DNA of 64,000 nucleotides from an uncultured Microbacteriaceae bacterium (GTDB taxonomy: Bacteria; Actinomycetota; Actinomycetes; Actinomycetales; Microbacteriaceae), in NCBI GenBank assembly GCA_903859205.1, contig CAIOLM010000036.1:35256-99255 (forward strand). Direction: 5' to 3'. This document shows positions 1 through 11,893 of this stretch, piece by piece (position 1 is the first letter of the stretch; each line of letters opens with the position of its first letter). The position numbers were made by a program, and so were the translations under genes. The notes below the pieces were generated by a model. The model had not been told where the DNA came from, ran no database searches, and saw only the letters and a list, made by a program, of their open reading frames with translations.

Positions 1-698
1 AGAGCGTCGTCAGCCTCGGCTACAGCCTCGATGAGCTTGGCACGGTACTCGTTGGCCTTGTCGACGAGGTCGGCAGGGATCTCTTCGATCTCGTACTTGG
101 CGCCCATCTCAACGTCACCCTTGGAGTCTCCACGCCAGGTCAGTGCACGCATCTCGACGATGTCGACAACGCCTTCGAAGGTGTTCTCGAAACCGATCGG
201 AATCTGAATGACCAGCGGGCGAGCGCCGAGGCGGTTAATGATGGTGTCTACGGTGAAGTAGAAGTCAGCACCCAGCTTGTCCATCTTGTTGACGAAACAA
301 ATGCGGGGAACGTCGTACTTGTCAGCCTGACGCCACACGGTCTCCGACTGGGGCTCAACACCCTCTTTACCGTCGAACACAGCAACAGCACCGTCGAGAA
401 CGCGGAGCGAACGCTCCACCTCCACGGTGAAGTCAACGTGACCGGGGGTGTCGATGATGTTGATCTGGTTCTTGTTCCAGAAACAGGTGGTAGCAGCAGA
501 GGTGATAGTGATTCCACGCTCTTGCTCCTGAGCCATCCAGTCCATGGTGGCCGCACCATCGTGAACCTCACCGATCTTGTGCGTGATACCTGTGTAGAAC
601 AGGATTCGCTCAGTCGTGGTGGTCTTTCCAGCATCAATGTGAGCCATGATGCCGATGTTGCGGACCTTGTTCAGGTCAGTGAGCACGTCTTGTGCCAC
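1..698 (-). CDS. fusA: Elongation factor G, N-terminal part (cut by window edge)
   Basis: Translocation GTPase of the ribosome. Only about the first 232 codons lie in the window. The GTPase motifs are clear: P-loop AHIDAGKT at residues 19-26, DTPGH at 83-87 and NKMD at 137-140, with the switch I region rich in Thr as in EF-G. The start is a GTG preceded by GGAGG eight bases upstream. It is the third gene of a str-type operon, 45 bp after rpsG. The C-terminal domains are outside the window. Confidence 0.97.
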   Translation of the reverse strand, partial: MAQDVLTDLNKVRNIGIMAHIDAGKTTTTERILFYTGITHKIGEVHDGAATMDWMAQEQERGITITSAATTCFWNKNQINIIDTPGHVDFTVEVERSLRVLDGAVAVFDGKEGVEPQSETVWRQADKYDVPRICFVNKMDKLGADFYFTVDTIINRLGARPLVIQIPIGFENTFEGVVDIVEMRALTWRGDSKGDVEMGAKYEIEEIPADLVDKANEYRAKLIEAVAEADDA

Positions 699-743
699 AG
701 GATTCCTCCGAAATTAGTAACGAGTAATAAAGGCTGTTGCCGA

Positions 744-1214
744 CTACCAGCGGTAGTGAGCGAAGGCCTTGTTCGACTCGGCCATCTTGTGGGTGTCTTC
801 ACGACGCTTAACAGCAGCGCCCAGACCGTTCGAAGCATCCAGAATTTCGTTCATGAGGCGCTCGGTCATGGTCTTTTCGCGGCGTGCCTTGGCGTAGCTG
901 GTGAGCCAGCGAAGAGCAAGCGTGTTGGCGCGGTGAGGCTTGACCTCAACGGGCACCTGGTAGGTCGAACCACCAACGCGGCGCGAACGAACCTCAAGGG
1001 TCGGACGCACGTTGTCGAGGGCCTTCTTCAGGGTTGCGACAGCGTCTCCGCCAGTCTTGGCGTTGACACCCTCGAGTGCACCGTAAACGATGCGCTCGGC
1101 GAGACCCTTCTTACCGTCAAGGAGGATCTTGTTAACAAGCTGCGTCACGATAGGAGCGCCGTACACCGGGTCGGCGACGACGGGACGCTTCGGGGCTGGA
1201 CCCTTACGTGGCAT
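744..1214 (-). CDS. rpsG: 30S ribosomal protein S7
   Basis: Small-subunit protein that binds the 3' major domain of 16S rRNA and nucleates head assembly. The 156-residue length equals the usual bacterial S7, and the N-terminus [10 protein letters not shown] and the conserved segments through the C-terminal AHYRW are typical. The ATG overlaps the rpsL stop by one base (TAATG), so the two genes are translationally coupled. fusA follows in the same direction. Confidence 0.98.
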   Translation of the reverse strand: MPRKGPAPKRPVVADPVYGAPIVTQLVNKILLDGKKGLAERIVYGALEGVNAKTGGDAVATLKKALDNVRPTLEVRSRRVGGSTYQVPVEVKPHRANTLALRWLTSYAKARREKTMTERLMNEILDASNGLGAAVKRREDTHKMAESNKAFAHYRW

Positions 1215-1588
1215 TACTTCTTCTCCATCTTCGCTCCGTAGCGGCTACGAGCCTGCTTACGGTTCTTTACGGCCTGGGTGTCAAGAGCACCACGAACAAT
1301 CTTGTAGCGCACACCGGGGAGGTCCTTCACACGACCACCACGAACGAGCACCATCGAGTGCTCCTGGAGGTTGTGGCCTTCACCGGGAATGTAGGCAGTT
1401 ACCTCGGTGCCGTTGCTGAGCTTGACACGAGCGACCTTACGCAGAGCCGAGTTCGGCTTCTTGGGGGTGGTGGTGTACACACGGGTGCATACGCCACGCT
1501 GCTGCGGGTTCGACTTGAGGGCGGGTGCCTTGGTCTTGGTGACCTTGGGCGAACGTCCCTTGCGAACCAACTGGTTAATAGTTGGCAC
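1214..1588 (-). CDS. rpsL: 30S ribosomal protein S12
   Basis: Decoding-centre protein of the small subunit. The 124 residues include the conserved [11 protein letters not shown] segment (streptomycin-site lysine, wild type) and the second loop [11 protein letters not shown]. The start is GTG with AAGGAG five bases upstream. It is the first gene of the rpsL-rpsG-fusA operon; the 249 bp between it and the next gene upstream should carry its promoter and leader, but I could not pick a convincing promoter there. Confidence 0.98.
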   Translation of the reverse strand: MPTINQLVRKGRSPKVTKTKAPALKSNPQQRGVCTRVYTTTPKKPNSALRKVARVKLSNGTEVTAYIPGEGHNLQEHSMVLVRGGRVKDLPGVRYKIVRGALDTQAVKNRKQARSRYGAKMEKK

Positions 1589-1837
1589 TGGTTCTCCTTG
1601 TTATGTGCTGCACGGTGACAGCCGCTCGACCTTCGAGCAGATGACCAATCAGATTGCCTCGAACGAGGAACCCTTCGCGATCGGTATGCCGTGGGGGTCA
1701 CTTCGCGAAGAAGTATTGACCCATACGCGGTGTTCTACGTGGTTTCTTCACATCAATTCCGAAGGCATGACACGATGACGCCACAAAGCGCACCAAGAGT
1801 CGAGTTTAGCCCGGGATTTGACCCGCGTGCAAACCGA

Positions 1838-2332
1838 CTAGTCCTCCGGCTGGGCGAACTGCTTGGTTTGCGCATTGCGCGCCTGCCAGCGCAAAGTGCC
1901 AACGTGCGACAGCGACGCGATTCCTGCGGCGACTGTGACGAGCCAGGTAGCTGGCGCGCGCAAGAGATTAACCAGGCTTGCAATGGTTGATTGCGCACCC
2001 GCGGCGTCGAAAATCAGCGCAAAAACAGCGTAAAAGACCGCAAAGCCGACCAGCCCGGATGCCGCACCGACGAGAATCGGGGCCCACCGAAGCCTGTTGT
2101 CCCGGCGTAATCCCTGGCGAATCGAGACCAGCACCCAGATCGCCGCTGTCGCGATCAGGGCCGCCACACCGGCGCCCTGAATCAGCGGCGCAAAGGGATT
2201 GTCGCTGTCGAGCAGGACGGCGAGCATCCCCAGTCCCATGATTGCAACGGCCCCAAAAGCTGCGGCAAACAAGAACGCCGTGCCGACGATGAAGCCGGTG
2301 GCGGGAATCTTGTCGTTCATGGACTCATCCAA
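1838..2332 (-). CDS. Hypothetical four-helix membrane protein between rpoC and rpsL
   Basis: A 164-residue protein with about four hydrophobic segments (roughly residues 12-40, 48-72, 84-110 and 126-146) and a polar C-terminus ending in Gln/Pro/Glu/Asp. I do not recognise a family. It lies between rpoC and rpsL in the same direction, a position that holds only noncoding DNA in many relatives. Two in-frame ATGs, four codons apart, could start it; the second has a GGATGAG in front. No function can be inferred beyond membrane location. Confidence 0.75.
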   Translation of the reverse strand: MDESMNDKIPATGFIVGTAFLFAAAFGAVAIMGLGMLAVLLDSDNPFAPLIQGAGVAALIATAAIWVLVSIRQGLRRDNRLRWAPILVGAASGLVGFAVFYAVFALIFDAAGAQSTIASLVNLLRAPATWLVTVAAGIASLSHVGTLRWQARNAQTKQFAQPED

Positions 2333-2360
2333 CCACGGTTGCGCGGTGCGCGACCAACGC

Positions 2361-2390
2361 GAAAGGCCCCACCCGAAGGTGAGGCCTTTC
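2361..2390 (-). terminator. Probable rpoC terminator hairpin
   Basis: A 13-bp stem with one mismatch (GAAAGGCC outer part) and a four-base loop lies 16 bp beyond the rpoC stop. The U-tract is short (CCTTTCG), so termination efficiency is uncertain. Confidence 0.6.
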
Positions 2391-2405
2391 GAAGCAGTCG
2401 AATGA

Positions 2406-5400
2406 CTAGCTGTAGTTGGTGAAGTCGTCCGACGAGAAGGACTCGAACTCGACGAAGTCGAGGTCTGCCTCAGTCAGATCTTCTGCCGCAGCAAAGATGC
2501 GGTTCGGGTAGCGTTCAGCCTTGGCCTCTTCGGTCGCCTCAACAGCAACGTCGCGGTAGCGGTGCAGACCGGTACCAGCCGGGATGAGCTTTCCGATGAT
2601 GACGTTCTCCTTGAGACCAATCAGCGGGTCAGACTTTCCGTCCATGGCGGCCTGCGTGAGAACACGCGTGGTCTCCTGGAACGAAGCAGCCGACAGCCAC
2701 GACTCGGTAGCCAGCGAAGCCTTGGTGATACCCATGACTTCCTGACGAGCCGAAGCGGTCTTCTTACCCTCGGTCATGGCAGCACGGTTGAGCTCGGTGT
2801 AACGCGAGCGGTCGACTACCTCACCGGGGAGGAGGTCGGTCTCACCGTGGTCAACGACCGTGACCTTGCGGAGCATCTGACGAACGATGACCTCAATGTG
2901 CTTGTCGTGAATCGGCACACCCTGCGAGCGGTAAACGCCCTGGACGCCACCGACGAGGTGCTTCTGAACCTCACGGATGCCCTGCACACGCAGAACTTCC
3001 TTGGGGTCAACCGTTCCGACCTGCAGCTGCTGACCGAGCTCGACGTGAGCTCCGTCTTCGACCAAGAGGGTCGAGCGCTTGAGGACCGGGTAGATGACAG
3101 GCTCGTCACCGTTGTCGGGAGTCAGGATGACCTTACGGCTCTTGTCAGTGTCTTCGATGGTGATGCGACCAGCGGCCTCAGCAATCGGCGACGCACCCTT
3201 GGGGGTACGAGCCTCGAAGAGCTCCTGAACACGAGGCAGACCCTGGGTGATGTCATCAGCCGAAGCCGATCCACCCGTGTGGAAGGTACGCATCGTGAGC
3301 TGAGTTCCGGGCTCACCAATCGACTGAGCAGCGATGATGCCGACGGCCTCACCAATGTCAGCGCGCTTGTTGGTAGCCAGCGAACGACCGTAGCACTCGG
3401 CACAAACACCCTGAGCTGACTCACAGGTCAGAACCGAGCGAACCTTGACTTCGGTCACACCAGCAGCGATGAGCTCGCTGATCTGAACGTCACCGAGGTT
3501 GGTGCCGGCTGCGTGAACAGCCTTGCCCTTGGCGTCGGTTGCGTCGGTTGCGAGCGTGCGAGCGTAAACCGAGTTCTCAACGTCGCGGTCACGAACCAGT
3601 GCGCCAGTGGCGTCAGCGGTTGCAATCGAGAGGTCGAGTCCCTTGTTCGTGCCACAGTCTTCTTCGCGGATGATGACATCCTGTGCGACGTCAACCAGAC
3701 GACGAGTCAGGTAACCCGAGTCAGCGGTTCGCAGAGCGGTGTCAGCCAGACCCTTACGAGCACCGTGGGTAGCGATGAAGTACTCAACCACCGACAGACC
3801 CTCGCGGTACGAGGAGATGATCGGACGAGGGATGATCTCACCCTTGGGGTTGTTCACCAGACCACGCATACCCGCAATGTTGCGGACCTGCAGCCAGTTA
3901 CCACGAGCACCCGAGGTCACCATGCGGTTGATGGTGTTGTCGACCGGGAAGTGATCGCGCATGGCCTGAGCAACCTCTGCGGTTGCCTCGGTCCAAATCT
4001 GGATCAGTTCCTGACGACGCTCGGTGTCAGTGATCATGCCCTTTTCGAACTCGGACTGAACCTTGGCGGCCTTCTTCTCGTAGCCCTTGACGATCTCAGC
4101 CTTGTTGGGAGGCGTGAGGATGTCAGACAGAGCAACGGTGACACCCGAGCGAGTGGCCCAGTGGAAACCGGCATCCTTGATGTTGTCAAGAGTCGCGGCA
4201 ACCTCAGTCTTGGGGTAGCGCTCGGCGAGGTCGTTCACGATCTCAGAGATCTGACCCTTGTCGGCAACCTTCTGGATGTAGGGGTAGTCGGCAGGAAGTG
4301 CCTCGTTGAAGAGTGCCTGACCGAGGGTGGTGTGGTGCGTAATTGCGCCACCGGTGTAGCCCTCGGGAGCATCGCCCTCGGCGAAGTGCAGACCCTCAGC
4401 AAAGCGGATGCGAACCTTGGCATTGAGGTCGAGCGAGCCCTGGTCCTTGGCGAGGATCGCCTCGCTGACAGACGAGAACGCGCGGCCTTCGCCCGTTGCG
4501 CCTTCCTTGACGGTGGTCAGGTGGTGCAGACCGATGATCATGTCCTGCGTGGGCAGGGTCACCGGACGACCGTCTGACGGCTTGAGGATGTTGTTGGAAG
4601 CAAGCATCAGGATGCGAGCCTCGGCCTGAGCCTCAACCGAGAGGGGAAGGTGAACAGCCATCTGGTCACCGTCGAAGTCAGCGTTGAACGCAGCACAGAC
4701 GAGGGGGTGAAGCTGAATAGCCTTGCCCTCAACCAGCTGAGGCTCGAACGCCTGGATTCCGAGACGGTGAAGCGTAGGTGCGCGGTTCAGCAGAACCGGG
4801 CGCTCACGAATGATCTCTTCGAGAACATCCCAGACCTGGGGACGGCTGCGCTCAACCATACGCTTGGCGCTCTTGACGTTTGCGGTGTGACCGAGCTCCA
4901 TGAGGCGCTTGATAACGAACGGCTTGAACAGCTCGAGGGCCATCTGCTTGGGCAGACCACACTGGTGCAGCTTGAGCTGAGGGCCGACGACGATAACCGA
5001 ACGACCCGAGTAGTCAACGCGCTTTCCGAGCAGGTTCTGACGGAAACGACCCTGCTTACCCTTGAGCATGTCAGACAGCGACTTGAGGGCGCGGTTACCG
5101 GTTCCGGTAACGGGACGACCACGGCGACCGTTGTCGAACAGTGCGTCGACGGCCTCCTGAAGCATGCGCTTCTCGTTGTTGACGATGATCTCGGGAGCAC
5201 CGAGGTCAAGCAGACGACGCAGACGGTTGTTGCGGTTGATCACACGACGGTAAAGGTCGTTGAGGTCAGAGGTCGCAAAACGGCCACCGTCGAGCTGAAC
5301 CATGGGGCGAAGCTCCGGCGGAATAACCGGCACAACATCAAGAACCATTGCAGCCGGCGAAGTGCCGGTGGTCAGGAACGACGAAACAACCTTGAGGCGC

Positions 5401-6281
5401 TTGATCGCACGGATCTTCTTGGCGCCCTTGCCCTCGTTGATTTCAACGCGCAGGTTGGTTGCCTCGGTGGCCAGGTCGAAGGTCTCAAGACGACGCTTGA
5501 TTGCCTCGGCACCCATGTGTGCCTCGAAGTACAGACCGTAACGGTCAACCAGCTCGTTGAAGACAGCGTCTTCAGGCTTGAGGTCGCCGACCTTGAGGTT
5601 GCGGAAGTCGTCCCACACGCGCTCGAGACGAGCGATTTCCTCGTCGAGACCCTTGCGGATCTGACCCATCTCTTTCTCGGCTGCATCCTTGACGCGACGC
5701 TTCTGGTCGGCCTTGGCGCCTTCTGCCTCAAGAGCCGCGAGGTCTACCTCGAGGCGCTGCAGGCGGTCAGCGATGCGCGAGTCACGCTGGTCAGCCAGAG
5801 TTTTGATCTCGAGGCGAAGCTCGTTCTCAAGGCCGGGCATGTCTTGGTGACGGCCGTCCTGGTCAACGTCGATAACCATGTAGGCAGCGAAGTAGATAAC
5901 CTTCTCGAGGTCTTTCGGAGCCATGTCGAGCAGGTAGCCCAGACGGCTCGGAACACCCTTGAAGTACCAGATGTGAGTAACAGGTGCGGCCAGCTCAATG
6001 TGCCCCATGCGCTCACGGCGCACGGACGACTTGGTGACCTCTACGCCACAGCGCTCACAAACGATGCCCTTAAAGCGGACACGCTTGTACTTGCCGCAGG
6101 AGCACTCCCAGTCACGCGACGGTCCGAAGATTTGCTCTCCGAAGAGGCCATCCTTCTCGGGCTTGAGGGTGCGGTAGTTGATGGTTTCAGGCTTCTTGAC
6201 CTCACCGAACGACCAACGACGGATGTCGTCAGCCGTGGCCAGTCCGATACGAAGCTGTTCAAAAGTAGTTGCGTCGAGCAA
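2406..6281 (-). CDS. rpoC: RNA polymerase beta' subunit
   Basis: Largest RNA polymerase subunit, 1291 residues, the usual actinobacterial size. The N-terminal zinc site is visible as Cys60, Cys62, Cys75 and Cys78. The catalytic magnesium loop NADFDGD lies near residue 530 and the second zinc cluster ([11 protein letters not shown] region) in the C-terminal third. The start codon is TTG with AAAGGA seven bases before it. It follows rpoB by 34 bp and is transcribed with it. Confidence 0.98.
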   Translation of the reverse strand: MLDATTFEQLRIGLATADDIRRWSFGEVKKPETINYRTLKPEKDGLFGEQIFGPSRDWECSCGKYKRVRFKGIVCERCGVEVTKSSVRRERMGHIELAAPVTHIWYFKGVPSRLGYLLDMAPKDLEKVIYFAAYMVIDVDQDGRHQDMPGLENELRLEIKTLADQRDSRIADRLQRLEVDLAALEAEGAKADQKRRVKDAAEKEMGQIRKGLDEEIARLERVWDDFRNLKVGDLKPEDAVFNELVDRYGLYFEAHMGAEAIKRRLETFDLATEATNLRVEINEGKGAKKIRAIKRLKVVSSFLTTGTSPAAMVLDVVPVIPPELRPMVQLDGGRFATSDLNDLYRRVINRNNRLRRLLDLGAPEIIVNNEKRMLQEAVDALFDNGRRGRPVTGTGNRALKSLSDMLKGKQGRFRQNLLGKRVDYSGRSVIVVGPQLKLHQCGLPKQMALELFKPFVIKRLMELGHTANVKSAKRMVERSRPQVWDVLEEIIRERPVLLNRAPTLHRLGIQAFEPQLVEGKAIQLHPLVCAAFNADFDGDQMAVHLPLSVEAQAEARILMLASNNILKPSDGRPVTLPTQDMIIGLHHLTTVKEGATGEGRAFSSVSEAILAKDQGSLDLNAKVRIRFAEGLHFAEGDAPEGYTGGAITHHTTLGQALFNEALPADYPYIQKVADKGQISEIVNDLAERYPKTEVAATLDNIKDAGFHWATRSGVTVALSDILTPPNKAEIVKGYEKKAAKVQSEFEKGMITDTERRQELIQIWTEATAEVAQAMRDHFPVDNTINRMVTSGARGNWLQVRNIAGMRGLVNNPKGEIIPRPIISSYREGLSVVEYFIATHGARKGLADTALRTADSGYLTRRLVDVAQDVIIREEDCGTNKGLDLSIATADATGALVRDRDVENSVYARTLATDATDAKGKAVHAAGTNLGDVQISELIAAGVTEVKVRSVLTCESAQGVCAECYGRSLATNKRADIGEAVGIIAAQSIGEPGTQLTMRTFHTGGSASADDITQGLPRVQELFEARTPKGASPIAEAAGRITIEDTDKSRKVILTPDNGDEPVIYPVLKRSTLLVEDGAHVELGQQLQVGTVDPKEVLRVQGIREVQKHLVGGVQGVYRSQGVPIHDKHIEVIVRQMLRKVTVVDHGETDLLPGEVVDRSRYTELNRAAMTEGKKTASARQEVMGITKASLATESWLSAASFQETTRVLTQAAMDGKSDPLIGLKENVIIGKLIPAGTGLHRYRDVAVEATEEAKAERYPNRIFAAAEDLTEADLDFVEFESFSSDDFTNYS

Positions 6282-6315
6282 TTTTCAGTCCTTTGTTTTC
6301 GTCTCGTCTGGCTTC

Positions 6316-9300
6316 TTAGATCTCGTCGATTGACGCGGTCTCGAAGCGGCTAGAAATGTTGATGCCAAGCTCGTTGGCTGCACGGTCGGCTTCGCCGTCG
6401 TTGTCGCGCAGGTCGATGACGTCGCCGACTCCGTTGAGAACCTCAACGTTGAGACACAGCGACTGCATCTCTTTGACCAGAACCTTGAAGGACTCGGGAA
6501 TACCCGGCTCCTGGATGTTCTCGCCCTTGACGATCGACTCGTAGACCTTGACGCGACCGACGATGTCGTCGGACTTGATGGTCAGGAGCTCCTGGAGTGC
6601 GTAGGCGGCACCGTAAGCCTCGAGTGCCCACACCTCCATCTCACCGAAGCGCTGTCCACCGAACTGTGCTTTACCACCGAGCGGCTGCTGCGTAATCATC
6701 GAGTACGGACCAGTCGAGCGAGCGTGAATCTTGTCGTCGACGAGGTGGTGCAGCTTGAGGATGTACATGTAGCCGACGGAAACAGGCGCCGGGAACGGCT
6801 CACCCGAGCGACCATCGAACAAGCGTGCCTTACCGGACGAACCGATCAGACGCTCACCGTCGCGGGTCTTCAGTGTCGAGTCGAGAAGACCTTCGATCTC
6901 CTCCTCGCGAGCACCATCGAATACCGGGGTTGCAACCTTGGTACCGGGTGCGGCTTCCCAAGCAGCTTCGGGAAGGTCGGTGGCCCACTTCGGAGTTCCC
7001 TCTACCTTCCAGCCCTGCTTTGCAATCCAGCCGAGGTGGGTCTCGAGGACCTGACCGAAGTTCATTCGACCGGGGATACCGAGCGGGTTGAGAACAACGT
7101 CAACCGGTGATCCATCTTCGAGGAACGGCATGTCTTCAACCGGAAGGATCTTGGCGATAACACCCTTGTTTCCGTGACGACCAGCGAGCTTGTCACCTTC
7201 GGTGATCTTGCGCTTCTGGGCGATGTAGACAACAACGCGCTGGTTGACGCCCGAGCCAAGCTCGTCTTCGTCGTTCTCAGCGTCGAATACCTTGACGGCA
7301 ATGATGGTTCCGGCTTCACCGTGAGGAACCTTCAGCGAGGTGTCGCGAACTTCGCGGCTCTTCTCGTTGAAGATGGCGCGGAGCAGACGCTCCTCGGCCG
7401 AAAGCTCGGTCTCACCCTTGGGCGTGACCTTACCGACCAGGATGTCGCCGGGGCGAACCTCGGCACCGATACGGATGATGCCGCGCTCGTCGAGGTTAGC
7501 GATGAGCTCAGGCGAAACGTTGGGCAGGTCGCGAGTGATCTCTTCTTTACCCAGCTTGGTGTCGCGAGCGTCAACGTCGTACTCCTCGATGTGAATCGAA
7601 GAAAGCACGTCGTCTTGAACGAGACGCTGCGAAAGGATGATGGCGTCCTCGAAGTTGTGACCTTCCCAGGGCATGAATGCCACGAGGAGGTTCTTACCCA
7701 GAGCCAGCTCACCGTTCTCGGTTGCCGGACCATCAGCCAGTGCCTGACCAGCCTCAACGCGCTCGCCAGCTTCGACGATGACGCGGTGGTTGTAGCTGGT
7801 GCCCTGGTTCGAGCGATCGAACTTGCGCAGGAAGTGCTGCTGGGTTCCACCCTCGTCGAGCTGCACTGTGACGAAGTCAGCTGAAACCTCAGCGACCACA
7901 CCGGCCTTCTCGGTGAAGATGACATCGCCAGCATCGCGAGCTGCGTACGACTCCATACCCGTACCTACGAGAGGTGCCTCGGAACGAAGAAGCGGCACAG
8001 CCTGACGCTGCATGTTGGCACCCATGAGGGCGCGGTTCGCGTCATCGTGCTCGAGGAACGGGATGATCGACGTTGCGACCGACACCATCTGGCGCGGCGA
8101 AACATCCATGTAGTCAACGGCGTCTGCGGGAACGAGTTCAACCTCGCCACCCTTACGACGAACGAGAACGCGGTCCTCAGCGAAGTGCTTGTCAGCGGTG
8201 AGCTTGGCGTTTGCCTGAGCCACAACGTGACGGTCTTCCTGGCTCGCGGTCAGGTAGTCGATCTGGTCGGTGACCTTGCCCTTGACGACCTTGCGGTACG
8301 GGGTCTCGATGAATCCGAAAGCGTTGATGCGCGCGAACGAAGCGAGCGAACCAATCAGACCGATGTTCGGGCCTTCAGGGGTCTCAATGGGGCACATGCG
8401 GCCGTAGTGCGACGAGTGAACGTCACGAACCTCAACACCTGCACGCTCACGCGACAGACCACCCGGTCCGAGGGCCGAGAGACGACGCTTGTGCGTCAGA
8501 CCGGCGAGCGGGTTGTTCTGGTCCATGAACTGCGAGAGCTGCGAGGTACCGAAGAACTCCTTGATGGCAGCAACCACGGGGCGCACGTTGATCAGGGTCT
8601 GAGGCGTGATGGCCTCGATGTCCTGTGTGGTCATGCGCTCGCGAACAACGCGCTCCATGCGCGAGAGTCCGGTGCGAACCTGGTTCTGGATGAGCTCGCC
8701 CACGGCGCGGATACGACGGTTACCGAAGTGGTCGATGTCGTCGATGTCGAGAGCGATCTCGCCCTTCTTGCCCTCAACGATGCCGGCAAGAGTTGCCTGT
8801 CCAGCGTGCAGAGCAACAAGGTACTTGATGGTTGCGACGATGTCGGCAACCGATAGAACCGACTCGTTGATGGGAGCGTCGAGACCGAGCTTCTGGTTGA
8901 TCTTGTAACGACCGACCTTGGCCAGGTCGTAACGCTTCGACGAGAAGTAGTAGTTCTCAAGAAGGGTGCGGGCAGCCTCAGCGGCAACCTGCTCGCCCGG
9001 ACGCATCTTGCGGTAGATGTCTTTGAGGGCGTCTTCCTTGGTGAGGATGCTGTCCTTCTCAAGGGTCAGGTCGATCGACTCATAGCCCTTGAACTCCTTC
9101 TGGATGTCTTCGCTGGTCAGGCCGAGAGCCTTGAGGAAGACGGTTACCGACTGCTTGCGCTTGCGGTCGATACGCACGCCAACCTGGTCGCGCTTGTCGA
9201 TCTCGAACTCGAGCCAGGCACCACGGCTCGGGATGATGCGGGCCGAGAAAATGTCTTTGTCGGAGTTCTTCTCGGGGGTGCGCTCGAAGTAAACGCCGGG

Positions 9301-9807
9301 GCTACGAACGAGCTGCGAAACAACGACGCGCTCGGTTCCGTTGATGATGAAGGTTCCCTTTTCGGTCATCATCGGGAAGTCACCCATGAACACGGTCTGA
9401 GTCTTGATCTCACCCGTGGTGTGGTTCATGAACTCTGCTTCGACGTAGAGCGGAGCAGCGTAGGTCTTGCCACGCTCCTTGCACTCCTGCTCGGAGTACT
9501 TCTCTTCGTCGAGAACGGGGTTGGTAAAGCTCAGCTGCATCGTCTCATCGAGGTTCTCGATGGGCGAGATCTCCTCGAAGATCTCTTCCAGACCGGTGTG
9601 GTCGGGCAGGTCTTTGCGACCAGCCTTGAGTGCTTCCTCTTTACGCTGCTTCCACTTCTCGTTACCGATGAGCCATTCAAAGCTCTCGGTCTGAAGGGCG
9701 AGCAGATCAGGAACCTCAAGGGTGTCAGTGATCTTGGCAAAGGAGAGACGCGAAGATTTGCGTCCGTTCTTTACCGACTTCGTGGATGCGTTGCGCGCAG
9801 CAGCCAA
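6316..9807 (-). CDS. rpoB: RNA polymerase beta subunit
   Basis: Catalytic beta subunit, 1163 residues from the chosen start. A TTG is preferred because GGAGGT lies eight bases before it and the product then begins with the alanine-rich N-terminus followed by [11 protein letters not shown], as in related actinobacteria; the longer reading with MRSAEVIP has no ribosome site. The rifampicin-binding cluster (FMDQNNPL ... [12 protein letters not shown], about residues 430-450) carries the sensitive-type residues. It forms an operon with rpoC. Confidence 0.98.
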   Translation of the reverse strand: MAAARNASTKSVKNGRKSSRLSFAKITDTLEVPDLLALQTESFEWLIGNEKWKQRKEEALKAGRKDLPDHTGLEEIFEEISPIENLDETMQLSFTNPVLDEEKYSEQECKERGKTYAAPLYVEAEFMNHTTGEIKTQTVFMGDFPMMTEKGTFIINGTERVVVSQLVRSPGVYFERTPEKNSDKDIFSARIIPSRGAWLEFEIDKRDQVGVRIDRKRKQSVTVFLKALGLTSEDIQKEFKGYESIDLTLEKDSILTKEDALKDIYRKMRPGEQVAAEAARTLLENYYFSSKRYDLAKVGRYKINQKLGLDAPINESVLSVADIVATIKYLVALHAGQATLAGIVEGKKGEIALDIDDIDHFGNRRIRAVGELIQNQVRTGLSRMERVVRERMTTQDIEAITPQTLINVRPVVAAIKEFFGTSQLSQFMDQNNPLAGLTHKRRLSALGPGGLSRERAGVEVRDVHSSHYGRMCPIETPEGPNIGLIGSLASFARINAFGFIETPYRKVVKGKVTDQIDYLTASQEDRHVVAQANAKLTADKHFAEDRVLVRRKGGEVELVPADAVDYMDVSPRQMVSVATSIIPFLEHDDANRALMGANMQRQAVPLLRSEAPLVGTGMESYAARDAGDVIFTEKAGVVAEVSADFVTVQLDEGGTQQHFLRKFDRSNQGTSYNHRVIVEAGERVEAGQALADGPATENGELALGKNLLVAFMPWEGHNFEDAIILSQRLVQDDVLSSIHIEEYDVDARDTKLGKEEITRDLPNVSPELIANLDERGIIRIGAEVRPGDILVGKVTPKGETELSAEERLLRAIFNEKSREVRDTSLKVPHGEAGTIIAVKVFDAENDEDELGSGVNQRVVVYIAQKRKITEGDKLAGRHGNKGVIAKILPVEDMPFLEDGSPVDVVLNPLGIPGRMNFGQVLETHLGWIAKQGWKVEGTPKWATDLPEAAWEAAPGTKVATPVFDGAREEEIEGLLDSTLKTRDGERLIGSSGKARLFDGRSGEPFPAPVSVGYMYILKLHHLVDDKIHARSTGPYSMITQQPLGGKAQFGGQRFGEMEVWALEAYGAAYALQELLTIKSDDIVGRVKVYESIVKGENIQEPGIPESFKVLVKEMQSLCLNVEVLNGVGDVIDLRDNDGEADRAANELGINISSRFETASIDEI

Positions 9808-9979
9808 GGGAATAACCTCCGCAGACCTCAAGGGTCATCATGGTGTGGGTTTGTGATCGGAAACCGCGCGTCAGGAAACGCCAAGTATCGGTCATTCGAG
9901 GTGCCGTTACGACGAATGAAGACTTGCCGCCACACCCACCGCAATATGAAGGCATGACAAACTGACGCGCAAAGTACAA

Positions 9980-10009
9980 CTATAGAGCCGTTCTGTAGGT
10001 TCTGTCTAG
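9980..10009 (-). promoter_or_regulatory. Promoter of rpoBC
   Basis: On the minus strand TAGACA (10009-10004) and TATAGT (9985-9980) are separated by 18 bp, each one base from the sigma-70 consensus. Transcription starting near 9973 would give a leader of about 165 nt before the rpoB TTG. Confidence 0.7.
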
Positions 10010-10050
10010 TCACGATTTTGTTGCAATCCGCGAGCGCGGCTCCAGCCGGC

Positions 10051-10056
10051 TAATCT
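10051..10056 (+). promoter_or_regulatory. -10 hexamer of a leaderless promoter
   Basis: TAATCT ends six bases before the GTG at 10063. Only a GAAGG abuts the GTG, too close for a ribosome site, so transcription probably starts at or next to the start codon. Confidence 0.55.
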
Positions 10057-10062
10057 GAAGGC

Positions 10063-10923
10063 GTGGTTGCGCATCCGTCAGTTCGTTTGAAGTCTTCAGG
10101 GCACATCGCCACCATCGAGCCCGACCCATATCAAGACGGCGCTTTTATCTTGGATGTCGACGGAACCCCCCAGTCACACGTGTTCCCGGATCACCCCGAT
10201 GAGCTGTTTTTCGAGTACGTGCGACGCATCGGACACGTGATTGACGCACTCGCTGACGAGGGCGAGCCCATCACCGCCGTGCACCTCGGCGGTGGTGCCC
10301 TGACACTCCCCCGATATGTCGAGGCGACTCGACCGGGATCGCGCCAACAGGTGATTGAGCTCGAGCAGGATCTCATCGACTTTGTGCGCGAGCACCTGCC
10401 CCTTCCGCGCCAGGCCAGCATCCGCATCCGGTACGGCGACGCCCGCGAGGTACTGCGCAAGTTGCCCGCGGGCCTGCTCGGAACCGTTGACCTCGTCGTG
10501 GTCGACATCTACTCAGGTGCCCGCACCCCGGCGCACGTTACCTCGCTCGAGTTCTTTACCGAGGTTGCGCGCTTGCTCAGCCCGTCGGGCGTGATTGTGA
10601 TCAATGCGGCCGATGGCCCCGGGCTCGCATTTGTTCGCTCCGAGGCTGCCACGCTTCAAGCAGTGGTGCCCGAGGTCATTGCTTTTGCTGAGGCGCAGGT
10701 GCTCAAGGGGCGCCGGTTCGGCAACGTCGTTCTGGTTGGGTCTACTCGCACCGATCTCAACGACTGGATGCCCCGACTCATGGCCGGCGGCCCGCATCCT
10801 GCTCGGGTCGTCGCCGACACCGAGATGAAGCAGTTCATCGCCAAGGCGCCGATCGTCACCGACAACACCGCGATCGATTCACCGACACCCAACAAGACCA
10901 TCTTTCAAACGACGAAGCGCTGA
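10063..10923 (+). CDS. Spermidine synthase-like methyltransferase-fold protein
   Basis: A 286-residue soluble protein with the Rossmann SAM-type fold of polyamine aminopropyltransferases. Motif I is HLGGGAL at 74-80, an acidic ribose-binding Glu lies at 99, GDARE at 125-129 and the catalytic-type Asp in VVVDIYSG at 148. It is a stand-alone domain without the membrane half seen in some fused proteins. Family members of this kind often have no proven polyamine substrate, so a true spermidine synthase role is uncertain. A SprT-like gene follows two bases after its stop. Confidence 0.85.
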   Translation: MVAHPSVRLKSSGHIATIEPDPYQDGAFILDVDGTPQSHVFPDHPDELFFEYVRRIGHVIDALADEGEPITAVHLGGGALTLPRYVEATRPGSRQQVIELEQDLIDFVREHLPLPRQASIRIRYGDAREVLRKLPAGLLGTVDLVVVDIYSGARTPAHVTSLEFFTEVARLLSPSGVIVINAADGPGLAFVRSEAATLQAVVPEVIAFAEAQVLKGRRFGNVVLVGSTRTDLNDWMPRLMAGGPHPARVVADTEMKQFIAKAPIVTDNTAIDSPTPNKTIFQTTKR

Positions 10924-10925
10924 CC

Positions 10926-11384
10926 ATGGCTGACCTCTCGCGCGTCGAACACTGGGCGGATGCCCTCATCAAGCTCTACCTCGACCCGAGCATCTGGACC
11001 TTCCGGTTCGATCACGCCCGCACTCGCGCTGGGCTCTGCGACTTTACGCACAAGCGCATCTCGGTCTCGAAGCACCTGGCCGCTCTCTACGACGACGACG
11101 AAATTCATCAGGTGCTTCTTCATGAGGTGGCACACGCCCTCGCCGGACCGCGCGCCGGACACGGCTCGAAGTGGAAAGAGATTGCCCGCGACCTCGGCTA
11201 CGACGGCAAGCGCACGCACGACGGCAGTGCCGCGAACGAGCTAGCGCCGTGGGTTGGGACCTGCCCTGGCGGGCACGACCACTACCGTTTTCGCAAGCCC
11301 ACGCGCGTGCTTTCCTGCGGAGCGTGCGGTTCAGGCTTCAATCGTGCGCACGTCATTACCTGGGTTCACAGAGACGTCCTTTAG
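10926..11384 (+). CDS. SprT-like zinc metalloprotein
   Basis: A 152-residue protein with the SprT-like domain. The zinc/catalytic HExxH is HEVAH at 66-70 and a third His lies about ten residues later (HGSKW). The C-terminal part has Cys113, Cys131 and Cys134, a zinc-ribbon remnant as in SprT proteins. The eukaryotic relative Spartan is a DNA-protein crosslink protease; bacterial roles are poorly known. It is coupled to the preceding methyltransferase-fold gene (two bases apart). The family call is firm, the function is not. Confidence 0.85.
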   Translation: MADLSRVEHWADALIKLYLDPSIWTFRFDHARTRAGLCDFTHKRISVSKHLAALYDDDEIHQVLLHEVAHALAGPRAGHGSKWKEIARDLGYDGKRTHDGSAANELAPWVGTCPGGHDHYRFRKPTRVLSCGACGSGFNRAHVITWVHRDVL

Positions 11385-11414
11385 TGTGAAACCACCAGAC
11401 ACCGGGGGTTCACC

Positions 11415-11885
11415 GTGAACATCTTTCTCAGGCTCGAGCTTGATTGCTCGCCTGACGCAGCATGGTCAGCTCTGGGTAACCCTGCAGTTTTTCGATCAGT
11501 CCTGCGGCCGCTGATGCGGGTGCGCTCGCTCGACGAGGGCGGATTTCCCTCACGCTGGGACGAGACCAAGGTGCACCACGTCTCCATGAGCTTGTTCGGC
11601 GTTCTCCCGATGGGCAAGCAATCTATCGACATCAGCTACACGCAGCGCCCCGGCGGTGTGCGTATGGTCATCGATCAGGGTGAACCGCTTTCGGGCCTGC
11701 TGTCGTTCACCAAAACCTGGGACCACCGTATGGCGGTTTCTGCCAGCGCCGGCGGCAAGACGCTCTACCGGGATCGCCTCTCCGTGCGCGCTGGAATCCT
11801 GACGCTTCCACTCTGGCTCGGGCTGTGGGCGTTGTGGCAATACCGGGGAGCCAAGCTCAGCAAGCTCGCCAAAAAGTGGGGCTAG
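11415..11885 (+). CDS. SRPBCC-like hypothetical protein
   Basis: A 156-residue protein whose beginning (polyketide-cyclase-like pattern with SPDAAWSAL) and length suggest a START/SRPBCC lipid-binding fold, but similarity is weak. A hydrophobic stretch at about 129-142 (LPLWLGLWALWQ) is followed by a basic tail, so it may associate with the membrane. The start is GTG with a CCGGGGG run six bases upstream. It ends eight bases before the stop of the convergent DivIVA-like gene. Function unknown. Confidence 0.7.
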   Translation: MNIFLRLELDCSPDAAWSALGNPAVFRSVLRPLMRVRSLDEGGFPSRWDETKVHHVSMSLFGVLPMGKQSIDISYTQRPGGVRMVIDQGEPLSGLLSFTKTWDHRMAVSASAGGKTLYRDRLSVRAGILTLPLWLGLWALWQYRGAKLSKLAKKWG

Positions 11886-11893
11886 TTCTTGCC

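Noticed and set aside
438..1241. Long plus-strand reading frames opposite fusA/rpsG/rpsL, rpoC, rpoB, clpC and dnaX
   Set aside because: They mirror the codon structure of well-identified genes on the other strand, lack ribosome sites or promoters, and encode no recognisable proteins.
8400..8560. Serine where E. coli RpoB has Pro564 (VHSSHYGR), possibly a rifampicin-resistance change
   Set aside because: The core rifampicin cluster is wild type, and a Ser at this place may be normal for the lineage; nothing in the sequence shows resistance.
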